Part shown: piece by piece, positions 1 to 25,145 of the stretch
How positions within the stretch are numbered: the first letter of the stretch is position 1
Layout: every line of letters begins with the position of its first letter
NCBI RefSeq assembly: GCF_900111005.1
Contig: NZ_FOFV01000028.1
Location: 41,274-105,273 of the forward strand
Length of the DNA: 64,000 nt
From: Lentzea albida
GTDB taxonomy: Bacteria > Actinomycetota > Actinomycetes > Mycobacteriales > Pseudonocardiaceae
Reading direction: 5' to 3'
Program-made: the position numbers and the translations under genes
Notes under the pieces: generated by a model
What the model saw: the letters and a program-made list of their open reading frames with translations, nothing else
Told to the model about the DNA's origin: nothing
The model's database searches: none

Positions 1-3000
1 TCAACGGATGCGCGTCGGGCACGCCCGCCAGCAACGCGGCCACCGCGTCGCGGTCCGACACGTCACACGCCACCACTCGGACCGACGCTCCCAGCGCGGC
101 CAACTCCTCCCCGATCCCCTCGCCACGGCCACGCCTGCTGGCCAGCACCAGGTGCCGCACCCCGTGCTCGGCGACCAGGTGCCGGGCGAGCCGGGCACCC
201 AGTCCGCCGGTGCCGCCCGTGATCAGCACCGTGCCCTCGGGCTCCCAGTCGAGCCCGGTACCGGCGGGTACCGGCGCGACCCGCGCCAGCCGGGCCGCGA
301 ACACCTCGCCGTCCCGCACCACGACCTCGGGCTCCCCGGTGGCCGCGGCGGCCAGCAGCAGAGCCTCGTCGGCATCGCCGGATTCCACGTGGACCAGTCC
401 GAAGCGACCGGGGTGTTCCGACTGCGCGGACCGGACCAGACCACGCGCCGCGGCGACGGACACGCCTCGCCCGGTCACGAAAACCGTTCGAGAGGTCACC
501 GAAGCGTGGCGCTGCACGTGATCGAGCACCTCTGCGGCCAGCCGGTGAGCCGTGTCTACCACGTCCCCGCGGTCGTCCTCGATCCGCACCAGGAAGACCT
601 CGTCCGAGGACGCGCCTGCGCCAGGTCCGTGAAGAGCGATCGGAACCCGGTCGATCCGGAACAGGTCGTCCTGGCCCGGCGAGAGCCGTCCCTCCGGCAC
701 CGGGCGCAGGACCAGGGACCCGATCGACGCGACCGGGCCACCGGACTCGTCGGTGATCGCGAGGGAAAGCCCACCGGTGGGCAGGCCCGACAACCGCACC
801 CGCACCGCGGTGGCACCGGTGGCGTGCAGCGACACGTCCTCCCAGGAGAAGGGCAGCCCGAGCGAAGTGCCCTCGACGAAACCACCCGCGTGCAGCGCCG
901 CGTCCAGCAGCGCCGGGTGGATGCCGAACCCGGCGGGCTCGTCGGGCAGGACGACCTCGGCGAAGACGTCCCCGTCCCGCCGCCACACCGACCGCAGACC
1001 GCGGAACACCGGTCCGTACCCGAGCCCGGCCTCCTCCAGCCCTTCGTAGAACCCCTCCAGGTCGACCTCTTGTGCGCCCAAGGGCGGCCACGGCGCGAGG
1101 GCGGACATCGCGCCGGAGCCCACCTCGGTGAGGACGCCCGTGGCGTGCTCCGTCCACGGCGAATCGCCGCTGTCGGACCGCGAGTGGACGGTCACCTGAC
1201 GGCTACCGGCCTCGTCGCGGTCGCCGACGTGGACCTGCACCTGGACCGCGCCGTGCTCCGGCAGGACCAGCGGTGCCGACAGCGTCAGTTCCCGGATCCG
1301 ACCGCACGCGACCTCGTCGCCCGCGCGCACCGCGAGCTCGACGAACCCGGCGCCCGGGAACAGCACCCGATCCCCGACGACGTGATCGGCCAGCCAGGGC
1401 TGCGCCGACAGCGACAGCCTGCCGGTGAGCACCACCTCGCCGGTGCCGGCCACCCGCAACGACGCGGCCAGCAGCGGGTGGCCGGGGCGATCGAGCCCCG
1501 CCGCGGCCACGTCGCCGAGGAACGCCGTTCCGCTGGGCCAGAACCACCCGTGGTCGAAGGGGTAGGTCGGCAGGTCCGCAAACCGCCCGGTAGGGACGAT
1601 GCTGTGCCAGTCGACCTCCACACCGTTGACGTGCAGAACACCGATCGCAGTCACCAGTGACGTCTCTTCGTCGCGGCCCCTGCGCAGGGCGGGAACCGCC
1701 AGACCTCCCTCGACCAGACCGGCCAGCACGCCATCCGGGCCCAGCTCCAGGAACGCCGACACCCCAGCGTCCGTCAACGCCTCGACACCGTCGGCGAACC
1801 GGACAGCCTCCCGCACGTGCCGCACCCAGTACTGCGGCGAGCACACCTCATCGGTGACCAGAGCACCGGTCACGTTCGACACCAGCGGAACACGCGGCTC
1901 CGCGAACGACAAACCCTCCAAAGCCCGGGCGAACTCGTCGAGCATCGGCTCCATCAACGGCGAGTGGAACGCGTGCGACACCCGCAGACGCGTGACCTTG
2001 CGATCCTCGAAGCGGGCCGTCACGGCCAGCACAGCAGTCTCGTCCCCTGCCACGACGACGGAGGACGGGCCGTTCACCGCCGCGATCGACACGCCCTCGC
2101 CCAGCAGTGGGAGCACCTCGGCCTCAGTGGCAGCGATGGCGACCATCGCACCACCTGACGGCAACGCCTCCATCAACGCGGCACGCGCCCGCACCAGTGC
2201 ACAAGCACCGTCGAGCGACAACACCCCGGCGACATGCGCCGCCGCGACTTCACCGATCGAATGTCCCGCCACGAAATCCGGGCGAACACCCCACGACTCG
2301 ACCAGGCGGAACAACGCCACCTCGACCGCGAACAGTGCGGGCTGAGCGAACCCGGTGCGGTTCAACAACTCCTGATCCGCACCCCACATGACGTCACGCA
2401 GACCCGGCTCCAGCCGGTCCAGCACCTCGTCCAACGCCGCAGCGAACACCGGGAACCGCCCGTACAGCTCCCGGCCCATCCCCAGACGCTGCGAACCTTG
2501 ACCGGAGAGCAGGAACGCCAGCTGTCGTTCAGCGGCAGAACCGCGGGCGACCTCTGTGATCCCCTCCTCCGAAGCCAGCAGGACCGCCCGGTGACCGAAA
2601 CTCGCGCGTCCCAGCAGAGTCGAGCCCACGTCCACGCGGTGGTCCTCGACCGAACGCACCCGCTCGACCAGTTCCGCCAAAGCCCGCTCGGACTTCGCCG
2701 ACACCACCCACGGCACCACAGGAACATCCACCGGCTCCGGCACGGCCACCGGCGGAGCCTGTTCGACGATCACGTGCGCGTTCGTGCCACTGATCCCGAA
2801 CGACGACACACCAGCACGCCGTGGCCGGCCCACCTCCGGCCACGACACGGCCTCGGTCACCAGCTCGACCGCACCCTCGGACCAGTCCACGTGCGACGAC
2901 GGCGAATCCACGTGCAACGTCTTCGGCACCACGCCATACCGCAGCGCCTGCACCATCTTGATGATCCCGGCGACACCGGCTGCCGCCTGCGTGTGACCGA

Positions 3001-6000
3001 TGTTCGACTTCACCGACCCCAGCAACAAAGGCCGCTCGCGATCCTGACCATAGGTCGCGAGCAGCGCCTGCGCCTCGATCGGATCACCCAGCGTCGTACC
3101 TGTACCGTGCGCCTCGACCACGTCCACATCGGACGTTCCGAGTCCCGCACTCGCCAGGGCCTGGCGGATCACCCGCTGCTGCGACGGACCATTGGGCGCC
3201 GTCAAACCGTTCGACGCACCATCCTGGTTCACCGCCGAACCACGCACCACCGCCAGCACCCGATGCCCGTTGCGCTTCGCGTCCGACAGGCGCTCCAGCA
3301 CCAGCACGCCGACACCCTCACCCCAGGCCACGCCGTCGGCGGCGTCCGCGAACGACTTGCAGCGCCCGTCCGGCGACAGCCCGCGCTGCCGGGAGAACTC
3401 GACGAAGACCTCCGGAGTGGACATCACCGTCACACCACCGGCCAACGCCAGCGAGCACTCCCCCGCTCGCAGCGCCTGGGCCGCCAGGTGCACCGTCACC
3501 AGGGACGAGGAGCACGCCGTGTCCACCGTCACCGCGGGTCCCTCGAAACCGAGGGCGTAGGACACCCGGCCGGACGCCACGCTCGGCGAACTGCCGGTAC
3601 CGCGCAGGCCCTCGAACTCGTCCCCGGTCAGCAGGGCGCCGTAGTCGTTGTACATCACGCCCGCGAACACACCGGTCCGACTACCCCGCAACGACACCGG
3701 ATCGATCCCGGCCCGCTCCACCGCCTCCCACGACACCTCCAGCAACAACCGCTGCTGCGAATCCGTCGCCAACGCCTCCCGAGGAGACATCTCGAAGAAG
3801 TCCGGGTCGAACCGGCCCGCGTCGTGCAGGAACGCACCCTGCCGGACGTGCGTGGTCCCGACGTGGTCGGGATCCGGGTGGTGGACGCCGTCCAGGTCCC
3901 AGCCCCGGTTGACGGGGAAGCCGGAGATGACGTCCCGCTCCTCTAGGACGACCTGCCACAGGTCCTCAGGCGACTCCACTCCTCCCGGGTAGCGGCAGGA
4001 CATGCCGACCACCACGACCGGGTCGTCCGAGCCGGACGGCACGGAGACCGGTGGCGGTGTGCGCACGACGGCCGCCGACCCCGTCAACTCCTCGCGGAGG
4101 AAGGTCGCCAGCGCCGCGGGGGTCGGGTGGTCGAACACCAGGGTCGCGGGCAGGCGGAGCCCGGTCTCCGCGGCCAGCCGGTTGCGCAACTCCACGGACG
4201 CGAGCGAGTCGAAGCCGAGAGCGCGGAACTCCCTTGCGGGATCGATCCTCCCGATGTCGGAGTGCCCCAGTGCCAGCGCGACCTGAGCGCGGACCAGCTC
4301 CAGCACCGCCCTCGGCCACTCCGCCTCGTCCAGTCCGGCCAGCCTGCCGGCGAATCCCGACGTCACCACCGCCGATCGCGGGGAAGGCCGCGTGATCATC
4401 CCTCGTAGCAGCGGCGGTACGTCGCCGAGCGCCCGGAGCGCGGGCAGGTCCAGCCGCACCGGGACGACCGCGGGCTCGTCCGCGGCCAGGGCGGCGTCGA
4501 AGAGAGCAAGTCCCTTTTCCACCGACAGCGGCGGCATCCCGGAGCGGGCCAGGCGCTCCATGTCCGCGTCCGACAGGCTGGCGGTCATGCCCGCGGACTG
4601 CGCCCACGAGCCCCACGCGAGCGACACCGACGGCAGTCCCGAATCGCGCCGGTGCCGGGCGAGCTCGTCCAGGAAGACGTTGGCCGCCGCGTAGTTCGCC
4701 TGCCCTGGCGCACCGAACACGCCCGCCGCCGAGGAGAACGTCACGAACCTGTGCAGGCCGAGACCGGCGGTGAGCTCGTGCAGATGCCATGCGGCGTCCA
4801 CCTTCGGCCGCAACACCGCAGCCAGCCGTTCCGGCGTCAACGACTCCACCAGACCGTCGTCCAGCACACCCGCCGCGTGGATCACAGACGTGCACGGGTG
4901 TTCGGCCAGCAGGTCCGCCAGCTCGGCCCGGTCCGAGACGTCGCACGCGCGCACGACGACCTCGGCGCCGAGGCCGGTCAGGTCGTCGGCCAGCAGGGGT
5001 GCGCGGCCACTTCGGCTCACCAGCACGAGGCGGCGGACGCCGTGCTCGGTCACCAGGTGGTGGGCCAGCAGTCCGCCCAGACCTCCGGTGCCTCCCGTGA
5101 TCAGCACCGTCCCGTCCGGATCCCAGCCGTTCTGCGGCGGCGGAACCGGAACGCGGACGAGCCGTGGCGCGAACACCTGTCCACCGCGGATCAGCACCTC
5201 CGGCTCCCCCGGATCGAGCGCCGCAGGCAGCGGTTCACCGGGTGCCAGCTCGACCAGGCCGAAGCGCCCGGGGTGCTCGGACATCGCCGAGCGGACCAGG
5301 CCGCGCACGGCGGCGGCACGCACGCCCGTGCGCGTCACGAACACGAGCCGGCGCCCGGCTGTCTCGTCGCTCGCGAGCCACTGCCGGACCAGTTCGAGGA
5401 CGCGGGTGGTGCTGTCGTGCACCGCACCGACGACGTCCTCCTGGCTCTCGCCGACGACAGCCAGGACGAGGCCCGTGCTCCCACCCTCGACCGCGGCGAC
5501 GTCCAGGCCGATCACGGCGGCGGGCGCCTCGACCGACCGCATCACGACCGGGACCAGGTCGACCCGGTAGAGGTCGTCCCCGACAACGCCGAACTGCTCG
5601 GGCGTCACCGACCGCAACGCCAGCGAGTCGACCGACGCCACCGGCGCACCACGCTCGTCGGTGATCGCCAGGGACACCGCGTTCCCACCGGCGCGAGCCA
5701 TCCGGACGCGCACCGCGGACGCCCCGGTGGCGTACAGGCACACCCCTTCCCACGCGAACGGCAGGCCGCCGCCGACGCCCTCGGCGAACACGCTCGCGTG
5801 CAGCACGGCGTCGAGCAGTGCCGGGTGCACGCCGAACGCGGCCGCGTCGGGCACGTGGTCCGGGAGCGCGACTTCCGCGAACACCTCCGTGCCGCGGCGC
5901 CAGACCGCGCGCAGGCCCTGGAACACCGGACCGTAGGCGAACCCGGCGCTCGCGAGGCCGTCGTAGAGGCCGACCAAATCGACCGGCTCGGCACCCTCGG

Positions 6001-9000
6001 GCGGCCAGGTCACCTCCACGTCTTCCGACGGGGACGCGAGGTCGGGACTCAGCGTTCCGGTGGCGTGCCGGGTCCACTCCTGCTCGACGTCGTCGGCGGG
6101 TCGCGAGTGCACCCGCACCTCCCGCCGGCCCGTCCCGTCGGCGGCACCGACCCAGACCTGGAGCTGCACCGCGCCCGTCTCCGGCAGCAGCAGCGGAGCG
6201 GCGACCGTCAGGTCCTCGACGGCGGGGCAGCCGACCTCGTCGCCCGCGCGCACCGCCAGCTCGACGAACGCCGTGCCCGGGAACAACACCCGTCCCAGGA
6301 CGTCGTGATCGGCCAGCCAGGGGTGGGTCGACAGCGACAACCGGCCGGAGAGCACCACCTCGTCCGCACCGGCCACGACCACGGCCGCACCGAGCAGCGG
6401 GTGTGCCGCGGAGCTCAACCCGGCCGACGTCATGTCGGCGGGCGCGGTCCCCAGGCGGCCGAGCCAGAAGCGTTCGCGCTGGAACGCGTAGGTCGGCACG
6501 TCGACCAGCCGCCCGGTCGAGATCACCCGGCGCCAGTCCACCTCCGCGCCGTGCACGAACAGGCGGGCCACCGCGGTCAGCAGCGAGACCTCCTCACCGC
6601 GGTCCTTGCGCAGAGCGGGCACCGCGGGCACGTCGCCCACCAGAGCCGAGAGCACACCGTCGGGGCCGAGTTCGAGGACGGCCGACACGCCGGCCTCGGA
6701 CAGGGTCCGGACGCCGTCGGCGAACCTCACGGTCTCCCGGACGTGTCGCACCCAGTACTCCGGATCACACACCTCGTCCGTGACGAGGCCTCCGGTCAGC
6801 GCCGAGACGAAGCGGAGCCGGGGGCGCGCGAACGACAGGCCTCGCACGATCCCGGCGAACTCCGCCAGCATCGGGTCCATCAGCGGCGAGTGGAAGGCGT
6901 GCGAGACCCGCAGCCGCGAGGTCCTCCGGTCGGCGAACGCGCGGAGCACACCGTCCACAGCGGACTCTTCGCCCGCGATCACGAGCGACGACGGCCCGTT
7001 GACGGCGGCGATCGACACGCCGTCGCCGAGGTGGGCGGCGACCTCGGCCTCTTCCGCCTCCAGGGCCACCATCGCGCCGCCCTCCGGCAACGCCTGCATC
7101 AGCCGCGCCCGCGCGTCGACCAGCGCGCACGCGTCGGCCAGCGACAGGACACCGGCCACATGTGCCGCGGCGATCTCCCCGATCGAGTGCCCGCCCACGA
7201 GGTCCGGGACCACACCCCAGGACTCCACCAACCGGAACAACGCCACCTCGACCGCGAACAACGCGGGCTGCGCGAACTCCGTGCGGTTCAGCCGTTCGTG
7301 GTCGGTGCCCCACATCGCGTCGCGCACGCCGGGGCCGAAGTGCTCCAGCACCTCCTCCACCGCGGCCGCGAACACCGGGTACCGGTCGGACAGCTCACGC
7401 CCCATGCCCAGCCGCTGCGACCCCTGACCGGAGAACAGGAAGGCGACGGACCGGCCACCCGCGTGGGCCCGAGCGGCCTCCACCACGCCCTCGTCCGAGG
7501 CCAGCAGGACCGCGCGGTGCCCGAACACCGCACGTCCCGCGAGAGTCCAGCCGACATCGGTCCGGGCGCCGCGCGCGGACCGGACGCGGTCGAGCTGGTC
7601 GGTCAGGGCGCCGTCCGTCTTGGCCGTCACCACCCACGGCACCAGCGCGGCGGTGGCGGGCTCGGGCTGCTCGGCCTCCTGGTGGTGTTCCAGGACCACG
7701 TGCGCGTTGGTGCCGCTGACCCCGAACGCGGAGACCGCGGCTCGGCGCGGCCGGTCGGCCTCAGGCCAGGCGGTGCTCTCGCGCACCAGCTCGACCGCTC
7801 CGGAACCCCAGTCCACGTGGGACGAGGGCACGTCGGCGTGCAGGGTCTTCGGCACGACGCCGTGCCGCATCGCCAGCACCATCTTGATCACCCCGGCGAC
7901 ACCCGCGGCGGCCTGCGTGTGACCGAGGTTGGACTTGACGGACCCCAGCAGCAGCGGCCGGACCCGGTCCTGGCCGTAGGTGGCGAGCAGCGCCTGCGCC
8001 TCGATCGGATCGCCGAGGGGGGTCCCCGTGCCGTGCGCCTCTACGGCATCCACATCGGACACCGACAGTCCGGCCTGCGCCAGCGCCGACCGGATGACCC
8101 GTTGCTGCGCGGGTCCGTTCGGCGCGGTGAGGCCGCTGCTCGCGCCGTCCTGGTTGATCGCGGAGCCGCGGATCACGGCGAGCACGGGGTGTCCAGCCCG
8201 TTCGGCGTCGGACAGTCGCTCCAGCAGCAGCACGCCGGCACCCTCACCCCACGCCGTGCCGTCCGCGTCGTCGGAGAACGCCTTGCAGCGCCCGTCCGCG
8301 GCCAGGCCGCGCTGGCGGGAGAACTCCACGAACATGTCCGGGGTGGGCATGACCGTGACCCCGCCCGCGAGGGCCAGCGAGCACTCGCCCTTGCGCAGGG
8401 CGTGGGCCGCCCAGTGCAGCGCCACCAGGGACGACGAGCACGCGGTGTCCACGGTGATCGCCGGGCCCTCCAGCCCGAGGAGGTAGGCGACCCGACCGGA
8501 GGTCACGCTGGTCGACACACCGGTCATCAGGTGGCCCTCCACCGACTCGGGCACCTCGGCTCCCGACGCGTACCCGGTGCCGTAAGAACCGATGAAGGTT
8601 CCCGTCCGGCTTCCCCTCAGGGTGAGCGGGTCGATCCCGCCGCGCTCGACCGCCTCCCACACGACCTCCAGCAACAGGCGCTGCTGCGGGTCCATCGCGA
8701 GAGCCTCGCGAGGGGAGATCCCGAAGAACTCCGCGTCGAACTCCGTCGCGCCCTCCACGAACCCACCGCGGGTGGAGTAGGTCCTGCCGCGCTCGTCCGG
8801 GTCCGGACTGAACAACGCGTCGACGTCCCACCCCCGGTCGCGGGGGAACTCCGACATCGCGTCACGGCCGTCTGCCAGCAGGGACCACAGCTCCTCGGGC
8901 GATCCGACGCCGCCCGGGTACCGGCAGGCCATACCGACGATGGCGATCGGCTCGGCGTCCGACGCCTCCTTCGCCTGCAGTCGCCGACGCGTCTGCTGGA

Positions 9001-9055
9001 GATCGGTGGTGACCAGCTTGAGGTAGTCGCGGAGCTTGTCCTCGGTGCTCGCCAT
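1..9055 (-). CDS. Modular type I polyketide synthase, modules 8-9 (3' end cut by the left edge)
   Basis: Extends two malonyl units, each reduced and dehydrated to an alkene. ATG at 9055 has GGAGGAA nine bases upstream and follows the preceding PKS gene by 29 bp. A short N-terminal helix ([14 protein letters not shown]) is a docking domain. First module: KS with Cys in DTACSSS near residue 205; AT with GHSIGE near 623 and HAFH, the malonyl signature; DH with [10 protein letters not shown] near 916, YGPVF and LLDAVLH; no room for an ER; KR near 1322 with LDD (B-type) and intact Ser and Tyr; ACP with GFDSL near 1615. Second module: KS Cys near 1847, with TDSQQR in place of the usual MDPQQR; malonyl AT near 2263; DH near 2557 reading [10 protein letters not shown], so Asp sits where the motif wants Gly; KR begins near 2943 and is cut by the edge. 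Module numbers assume the chain order of the four leftward genes. Only the N-terminal 3,018 residues are visible. Confidence 0.95.
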   Translation of the reverse strand, partial: MASTEDKLRDYLKLVTTDLQQTRRRLQAKEASDAEPIAIVGMACRYPGGVGSPEELWSLLADGRDAMSEFPRDRGWDVDALFSPDPDERGRTYSTRGGFVEGATEFDAEFFGISPREALAMDPQQRLLLEVVWEAVERGGIDPLTLRGSRTGTFIGSYGTGYASGAEVPESVEGHLMTGVSTSVTSGRVAYLLGLEGPAITVDTACSSSLVALHWAAHALRKGECSLALAGGVTVMPTPDMFVEFSRQRGLAADGRCKAFSDDADGTAWGEGAGVLLLERLSDAERAGHPVLAVIRGSAINQDGASSGLTAPNGPAQQRVIRSALAQAGLSVSDVDAVEAHGTGTPLGDPIEAQALLATYGQDRVRPLLLGSVKSNLGHTQAAAGVAGVIKMVLAMRHGVVPKTLHADVPSSHVDWGSGAVELVRESTAWPEADRPRRAAVSAFGVSGTNAHVVLEHHQEAEQPEPATAALVPWVVTAKTDGALTDQLDRVRSARGARTDVGWTLAGRAVFGHRAVLLASDEGVVEAARAHAGGRSVAFLFSGQGSQRLGMGRELSDRYPVFAAAVEEVLEHFGPGVRDAMWGTDHERLNRTEFAQPALFAVEVALFRLVESWGVVPDLVGGHSIGEIAAAHVAGVLSLADACALVDARARLMQALPEGGAMVALEAEEAEVAAHLGDGVSIAAVNGPSSLVIAGEESAVDGVLRAFADRRTSRLRVSHAFHSPLMDPMLAEFAGIVRGLSFARPRLRFVSALTGGLVTDEVCDPEYWVRHVRETVRFADGVRTLSEAGVSAVLELGPDGVLSALVGDVPAVPALRKDRGEEVSLLTAVARLFVHGAEVDWRRVISTGRLVDVPTYAFQRERFWLGRLGTAPADMTSAGLSSAAHPLLGAAVVVAGADEVVLSGRLSLSTHPWLADHDVLGRVLFPGTAFVELAVRAGDEVGCPAVEDLTVAAPLLLPETGAVQLQVWVGAADGTGRREVRVHSRPADDVEQEWTRHATGTLSPDLASPSEDVEVTWPPEGAEPVDLVGLYDGLASAGFAYGPVFQGLRAVWRRGTEVFAEVALPDHVPDAAAFGVHPALLDAVLHASVFAEGVGGGLPFAWEGVCLYATGASAVRVRMARAGGNAVSLAITDERGAPVASVDSLALRSVTPEQFGVVGDDLYRVDLVPVVMRSVEAPAAVIGLDVAAVEGGSTGLVLAVVGESQEDVVGAVHDSTTRVLELVRQWLASDETAGRRLVFVTRTGVRAAAVRGLVRSAMSEHPGRFGLVELAPGEPLPAALDPGEPEVLIRGGQVFAPRLVRVPVPPPQNGWDPDGTVLITGGTGGLGGLLAHHLVTEHGVRRLVLVSRSGRAPLLADDLTGLGAEVVVRACDVSDRAELADLLAEHPCTSVIHAAGVLDDGLVESLTPERLAAVLRPKVDAAWHLHELTAGLGLHRFVTFSSAAGVFGAPGQANYAAANVFLDELARHRRDSGLPSVSLAWGSWAQSAGMTASLSDADMERLARSGMPPLSVEKGLALFDAALAADEPAVVPVRLDLPALRALGDVPPLLRGMITRPSPRSAVVTSGFAGRLAGLDEAEWPRAVLELVRAQVALALGHSDIGRIDPAREFRALGFDSLASVELRNRLAAETGLRLPATLVFDHPTPAALATFLREELTGSAAVVRTPPPVSVPSGSDDPVVVVGMSCRYPGGVESPEDLWQVVLEERDVISGFPVNRGWDLDGVHHPDPDHVGTTHVRQGAFLHDAGRFDPDFFEMSPREALATDSQQRLLLEVSWEAVERAGIDPVSLRGSRTGVFAGVMYNDYGALLTGDEFEGLRGTGSSPSVASGRVSYALGFEGPAVTVDTACSSSLVTVHLAAQALRAGECSLALAGGVTVMSTPEVFVEFSRQRGLSPDGRCKSFADAADGVAWGEGVGVLVLERLSDAKRNGHRVLAVVRGSAVNQDGASNGLTAPNGPSQQRVIRQALASAGLGTSDVDVVEAHGTGTTLGDPIEAQALLATYGQDRERPLLLGSVKSNIGHTQAAAGVAGIIKMVQALRYGVVPKTLHVDSPSSHVDWSEGAVELVTEAVSWPEVGRPRRAGVSSFGISGTNAHVIVEQAPPVAVPEPVDVPVVPWVVSAKSERALAELVERVRSVEDHRVDVGSTLLGRASFGHRAVLLASEEGITEVARGSAAERQLAFLLSGQGSQRLGMGRELYGRFPVFAAALDEVLDRLEPGLRDVMWGADQELLNRTGFAQPALFAVEVALFRLVESWGVRPDFVAGHSIGEVAAAHVAGVLSLDGACALVRARAALMEALPSGGAMVAIAATEAEVLPLLGEGVSIAAVNGPSSVVVAGDETAVLAVTARFEDRKVTRLRVSHAFHSPLMEPMLDEFARALEGLSFAEPRVPLVSNVTGALVTDEVCSPQYWVRHVREAVRFADGVEALTDAGVSAFLELGPDGVLAGLVEGGLAVPALRRGRDEETSLVTAIGVLHVNGVEVDWHSIVPTGRFADLPTYPFDHGWFWPSGTAFLGDVAAAGLDRPGHPLLAASLRVAGTGEVVLTGRLSLSAQPWLADHVVGDRVLFPGAGFVELAVRAGDEVACGRIRELTLSAPLVLPEHGAVQVQVHVGDRDEAGSRQVTVHSRSDSGDSPWTEHATGVLTEVGSGAMSALAPWPPLGAQEVDLEGFYEGLEEAGLGYGPVFRGLRSVWRRDGDVFAEVVLPDEPAGFGIHPALLDAALHAGGFVEGTSLGLPFSWEDVSLHATGATAVRVRLSGLPTGGLSLAITDESGGPVASIGSLVLRPVPEGRLSPGQDDLFRIDRVPIALHGPGAGASSDEVFLVRIEDDRGDVVDTAHRLAAEVLDHVQRHASVTSRTVFVTGRGVSVAAARGLVRSAQSEHPGRFGLVHVESGDADEALLLAAAATGEPEVVVRDGEVFAARLARVAPVPAGTGLDWEPEGTVLITGGTGGLGARLARHLVAEHGVRHLVLASRRGRGEGIGEELAALGASVRVVACDVSDRDAVAALLAGVPDAHPL

Positions 9056-9084
9056 GGGTGGGTTCCTCCAGGAGTGGATCGAAC

Positions 9085-20480
<11,396 letters not shown>

Positions 20481-20484
<4 letters not shown>

Positions 20485-23400
20485 CCTTCGCTCGTGATGG
20501 TCCCGGTGGCCAGCCGCAGCAGGCTCGCGGCGTCCAGGTCGTCGAGGGACTCCTCCCCCTCGCGTGGCGGCTGGGGAACCGCGGTGTCACCGGAGGCGAG
20601 GCCCAGCACGAGATCCAGCAGGCCGGCTTCGCGATAACGCTCGACCGGGATGCTCGCCAGGACCTCGCGGATGCGCGTCTCCTCGTCGTCCTCGTCCGTC
20701 TCGGCGGGGAGGTCCGGGAGCAGCGCGGACCTCAGGTGCCGCGCGAGCGCCGCGGGTGTCGGGTGGTCGAAGACGAGCGTGGACGGCAGGGCGAGACCGG
20801 TGGCGGCGACGAGCCGGTTGCGGAGGTCGACCGCCGTCAGGGAGTCGAAACCCAGCTGGCGGAAGGCCTTGCCCGCCGGGACGGCGTCCGCTGACCGGTG
20901 ACCGATCACGGCCGCAGCGTGCGTGCGGGTGAGGTCGAGCAGGACGGACAGCCGCTCCTGCTCCTCGATCCCCTCAAGCCGGTGCCGCAACGCGGTTCCC
21001 GCCTGCACACCGCCCTGCACGGCGTCCGCGATCGACAGCGCCGCGACGGCCTCCGGGATCGAGGAGAGCAACGGGCTCGGCCTGCCCGCGGTGAACGCGG
21101 GCGCGAAGAGCTCCCAGTCGAGGCCTGCCACGGTGATCGCCGTGTCGTCGTGGTCCAGCGCTGTGCGCAGGGCGGCCAAGGCCGTTTCCGGGTTCATGGG
21201 GGTCACACCGCGTCGCCACAACTGCGCAGCGTCGGCGGCGGCCCCCACCTCCGCCCAGGCCCCCCACGACACCGAGGTCGCCGTCAGCCCTTCGGAGCGG
21301 CGGTACTCGGCGAGCCCGTCCAGGTAGGCGTTCGCGGCAGCGTAGGCACCCTGGCCCGCGCCGCCCCAGATCCCCGCTCCGGACGCGAACAGCACGAACG
21401 CGTCGAGCTCCAGATCGCGGGTCAACTCGTGCAGGTGCGCGGCGGCGACCATCTTCGCGTGCAGCACCGGGTGCAGTTCCGCCGCGGTCAACTCGGCCAG
21501 CTCGTGGTGGTCCACGACTCCCGCGGCGTGGAAGACCGCCGTCAGCGGGCGGTCTGCGGGAACCCCGGCCAGCACCTCCGCGAGCCGCGCCCGGTCGCCC
21601 GCATCGCAGGCCACGACGGAAACCCCCACCCCGAGCCCGGTCAGCTCCTCGGCGAGTTCCGCCGCTCCAGGAGCGTCCGGACCGCGCCTCGACACCAGCA
21701 GGAGGTGGTGGGCTCCTTCGCGGGCCAGCCGGCGCGCGAGCACGGCGCCGATGCCGCCGGTACCGCCAGTGATCAGGACCGTGCCGCAGGGCCGCCAGGA
21801 ACGCACCGCGTCCGCGGACACGGGCGCGTGCACCAGCCTGCGCGCGTGCACTCCGGACTCCCGCACCGCGACCTGGTCCTCGGTACCGCCCGCGGCCAGC
21901 ACCCCGGCGAGGGCGGTGGCGGCCTCGGTGTCGAGTTCGGCGGGCAGGTCGACGAGGCCGCCCCACCACCTCGGGTACTCGAGCGCCGCCACCCTGCCGA
22001 TGCCCCACACCGCGGCCTGGCCGGGGTCGTCCACCCGGTCACCGTCACCGACGGACACCGCGCCGCGCGTCGCGCACCACAACGGCACCTCCAGTCCGGC
22101 GCCGGCGAGCGCCTGCACCAGGTCCAGCGTCGATTCGACCGTCGCCTCCAGCGACAGCACGCCCGCCGGCGGCTCCGAGACCGAGCGCGCCGCGACTTCC
22201 GACCGCGCGACGACGTCCAGGGGCATCACGGTCCTCAGGGACTCCACCACCGAGTTCGCCCACGGATCGTCCTCACCGACGACGGCGAGCCAGGTGCCCT
22301 GCTGTGCCGCGGTCCTGACCTCGGGCAGCCGCGTCCACGTCACCCGGTACCGCCAGGAGTCCACCGTGGATGCCGTGGTCCGCCTGCGCCGCCAGGACGA
22401 CAGCGCCGGGAGCACGCCCGCCAGCACGGCCTCGTCCACGCCGAGCTCGTCGGCCAGCGAGGCGACGTCCGCCTCCTCCACCGCCGACCAGAACCCGGCG
22501 TCGGCCGCGTCTCCCGCGGGAGCCGGCTTCGGTGACGGCCAGAACCGCTCGTGCTGGAAGGGGTAGGTCGGCAGTTCGGAAGGAGGTCCGGCGGGCAGCA
22601 CCTGCCGCCAGTCCACGGCCACGCCGCGCACGAACGCCTCGGCCAGCGATGTCAGCACCCTCGTCGGGGAGTCGTCGTCGCGGCGCAGCGTGCCCAGCAC
22701 GGCCGCCGGTGCGCCACAGGCTTCGACGGTGTCCTGGATGCCCGGCGTGAGGACGGGGTGCGGACTGCATTCGACGAAGACGCCGTGGCCCTGCTCGACC
22801 AGGCTCCGGACGGCGTCGTGCAGCCGCACCGTGTTGCGCAGGTTGTCGTACCAGTAGCCGCTGTCCAGTGTGGACGGATCAACCCAGTCACCGGTCACCG
22901 TGGACAGCCACGGCACGTCACCCTCGCGCGCGGTCACCCCGGCGAGTGCGGCACGCAGTTCCTCCTCGAGCAGCTCGACGTGGGACGAGTGGGACGCGTA
23001 GTCCACCGGGATCCGCTTGACCCTGATCCCGTCACGCTCGCACGAGGCCACGAAGTCGTCCACCAGGCCGGAGACCACGACGCTCGCCGGACCGTTGACC
23101 GCCGCGATCGACACGTCCCCGGCCCGCGCCAGCACGGCGTCGACCCCTGCCGCCACCGAGGCCATGCCGCCCTTGCCGGAGAGCACCCGCGCGATCAGCC
23201 GGCTGCGCGTGGCCACGATCCGGGCGCCGTCCTCCAGCGACAGCACTCCCGCGACGCACGCCGCCGCGATCTCACCCTGCGAATGGCCCAGCACAGCGGA
23301 GGGCACGACGCCGTAGGAGCGCCACAACGCCGCCAGAGACACCATCACGGCCCACGAGACCGGTTGCACGACGTCCACCTGGTCCAGATCCGCACCGGAA

Positions 23401-25115
23401 CGCACCACGTCCAGCAGGGACCAGTCCACGTGCGGGCTCAACGCAGCGGCGCACTCCTGCATGCGCTCGCGGAACACCGCGGAGGTCTCCAGCAACCCGC
23501 GGCCCATGCCCGGCCACTGCGCGCCCTGGCCGGGGAACACCAGCACCAGCCCGCCGTCCACCGCGACTCCGCGCGCCGCTTCGGAGACGCCGTCCTCGGT
23601 GGCGAGCAGCACGACCCGGTGCTCGAACGCGGAGCGGTCCAACAGGGACCGGCCCACCGCGGTGCGCGAAGCGTCCACCGAACACACGGCCTCGACCTGT
23701 GCGGCCAACGCCGCATCCGACCTCGCGGACACCACCCACGGCACCAGGGGGATCTCCGACGGGGCCGGCTCGGCGCGCTCCGGCGCCTGTTCCAGGACGA
23801 GGTGCGCGTTGGTACCGCTGATACCGAAGGACGAGACAGCGGCCCTGCGCGGCCGGTCGGAGGTGGTCCACTCCGTGTTCCCGGTCAGCAGTTCGACGGC
23901 GCCCCCCGTCCAGTCCACGTGCGAGGACGGCTCGTCCACGTGCAACGTCCTCGGCAGTACACCGTGCCGCAACGCCTGCACCATCTTGATCACGCCCGCG
24001 ACACCCGCCGCCGCCTGCGTGTGACCGATGTTGGACTTGACGGATCCCAGCAGCAGCGGACGATCGCGGTCCTGGCCGTACGTCGCCAGCAGAGCCTGTG
24101 CCTCGATCGGATCACCGAGCGTCGTCCCTGTGCCGTGCGCCTCCACGGCGTCCACATCGGACGCGATCAGTCCGGCCGCCTCCAGCGCCTTGCGGATGAC
24201 CCGCTGCTGGGACGGACCGTTCGGCGCCGACAACCCGTTCGACGCACCGTCCTGGTTCACCGCGGAACCCCGGATGACCGCCAGCACCCGGTGCCCGTGG
24301 CGCTCCGCGTCCGACAAGCGCTCCAGCAGGAGCACGCCGACGCCCTCGGACATCCCGGTACCGTCGGCGGCCTCGGCGAACGCCTTGCAGCGCCCGTCCG
24401 GTGACAACCCGCCCTGGCGGGAGAACTCGGCGAAGACGAACGAGTCGGTGAGAACGGTGATCCCGCCGGCCAAGGCGAGCGAGCACTCCTGCGTGCGCAG
24501 TGCCTGAGCAGCGAGGTGGATCGCCACGAGAGAGGACGAGCACGCCGTGTCCAGCGTGACCGCCGGCCCTTCCAGTCCGAGGGTGTAGGACACCCGACCG
24601 GAGATGACGCTGGCCGCGCTTCCGGTCAGGACGAGTCCGTCGGAGGCCTCGGACAGCAGGTCGGAGTAGCTGCTGCTGCTCCCCGCCGTTCCGACGTACA
24701 CACCGGTACGACTGCCCTTCAAGGACAGCGGATCGATCCCGGCGCTCTCGATCGCCTCCCACGCGTTCTCCAGCAGTAGCCGCTGCTGTGGGTCCATGGC
24801 CAGCGCTTCTCGAGGGGATATCCCGAAGAACCCCGCGTCGAAGCCGGCCAGATCGGACAGGAACCCGCCGAACCCGGCCGCGTCGAGGCCCCAGCCGCGG
24901 TCGGTGGGGAACCCGGAGATCGCATCCCCACCGGACACCACGAGCTCCCAGAGCGCGTCGGCGGAACGGACGTCACCCGGATAACGGCAGGCCATTCCGA
25001 CCACGGCGATCGGTTCGTGCCTGCCGGATTCCAGTTCGGCCAGCCGCTGGCGGGTCTGGTGCAGATCGGCGGTGACTCGCTTCAGGTACGCGACGAGCTT
25101 CTCTTCGTCCGGCAT
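20481..25115 (-). CDS. Modular type I polyketide synthase, module 4 (single module)
   Basis: One module of 1,544 residues that adds a methylmalonyl unit and reduces the beta-ketone to an alcohol. Order: N-terminal docking coil ([15 protein letters not shown]); KS with Cys near 188 in DTACSSS, EAHGTGT and KSNIGH; AT with GHSQGE near 610 and YASH, the methylmalonyl signature; a short helical insert near 870-930 ([18 protein letters not shown]) matching the dimerisation element seen in modules without DH; KR near 1117 with GGTGGIG, no LDD, and GAGIWGG with intact Ser and Tyr, giving A-type stereochemistry; ACP with GFDSL near 1422. No DH or ER. The C-terminal tail ([12 protein letters not shown]) is a docking type different from the other proteins here and should pair with the atypical N-terminal coil of the next gene. 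ATG at 25115 is preceded by GAGGTGAGG, 30 bp after the upstream PKS stop. Its own stop overlaps the next start. Confidence 0.95.
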
Positions 25116-25145
25116 GGAGAATCCCTCACCTCGAGATGGACCGGA

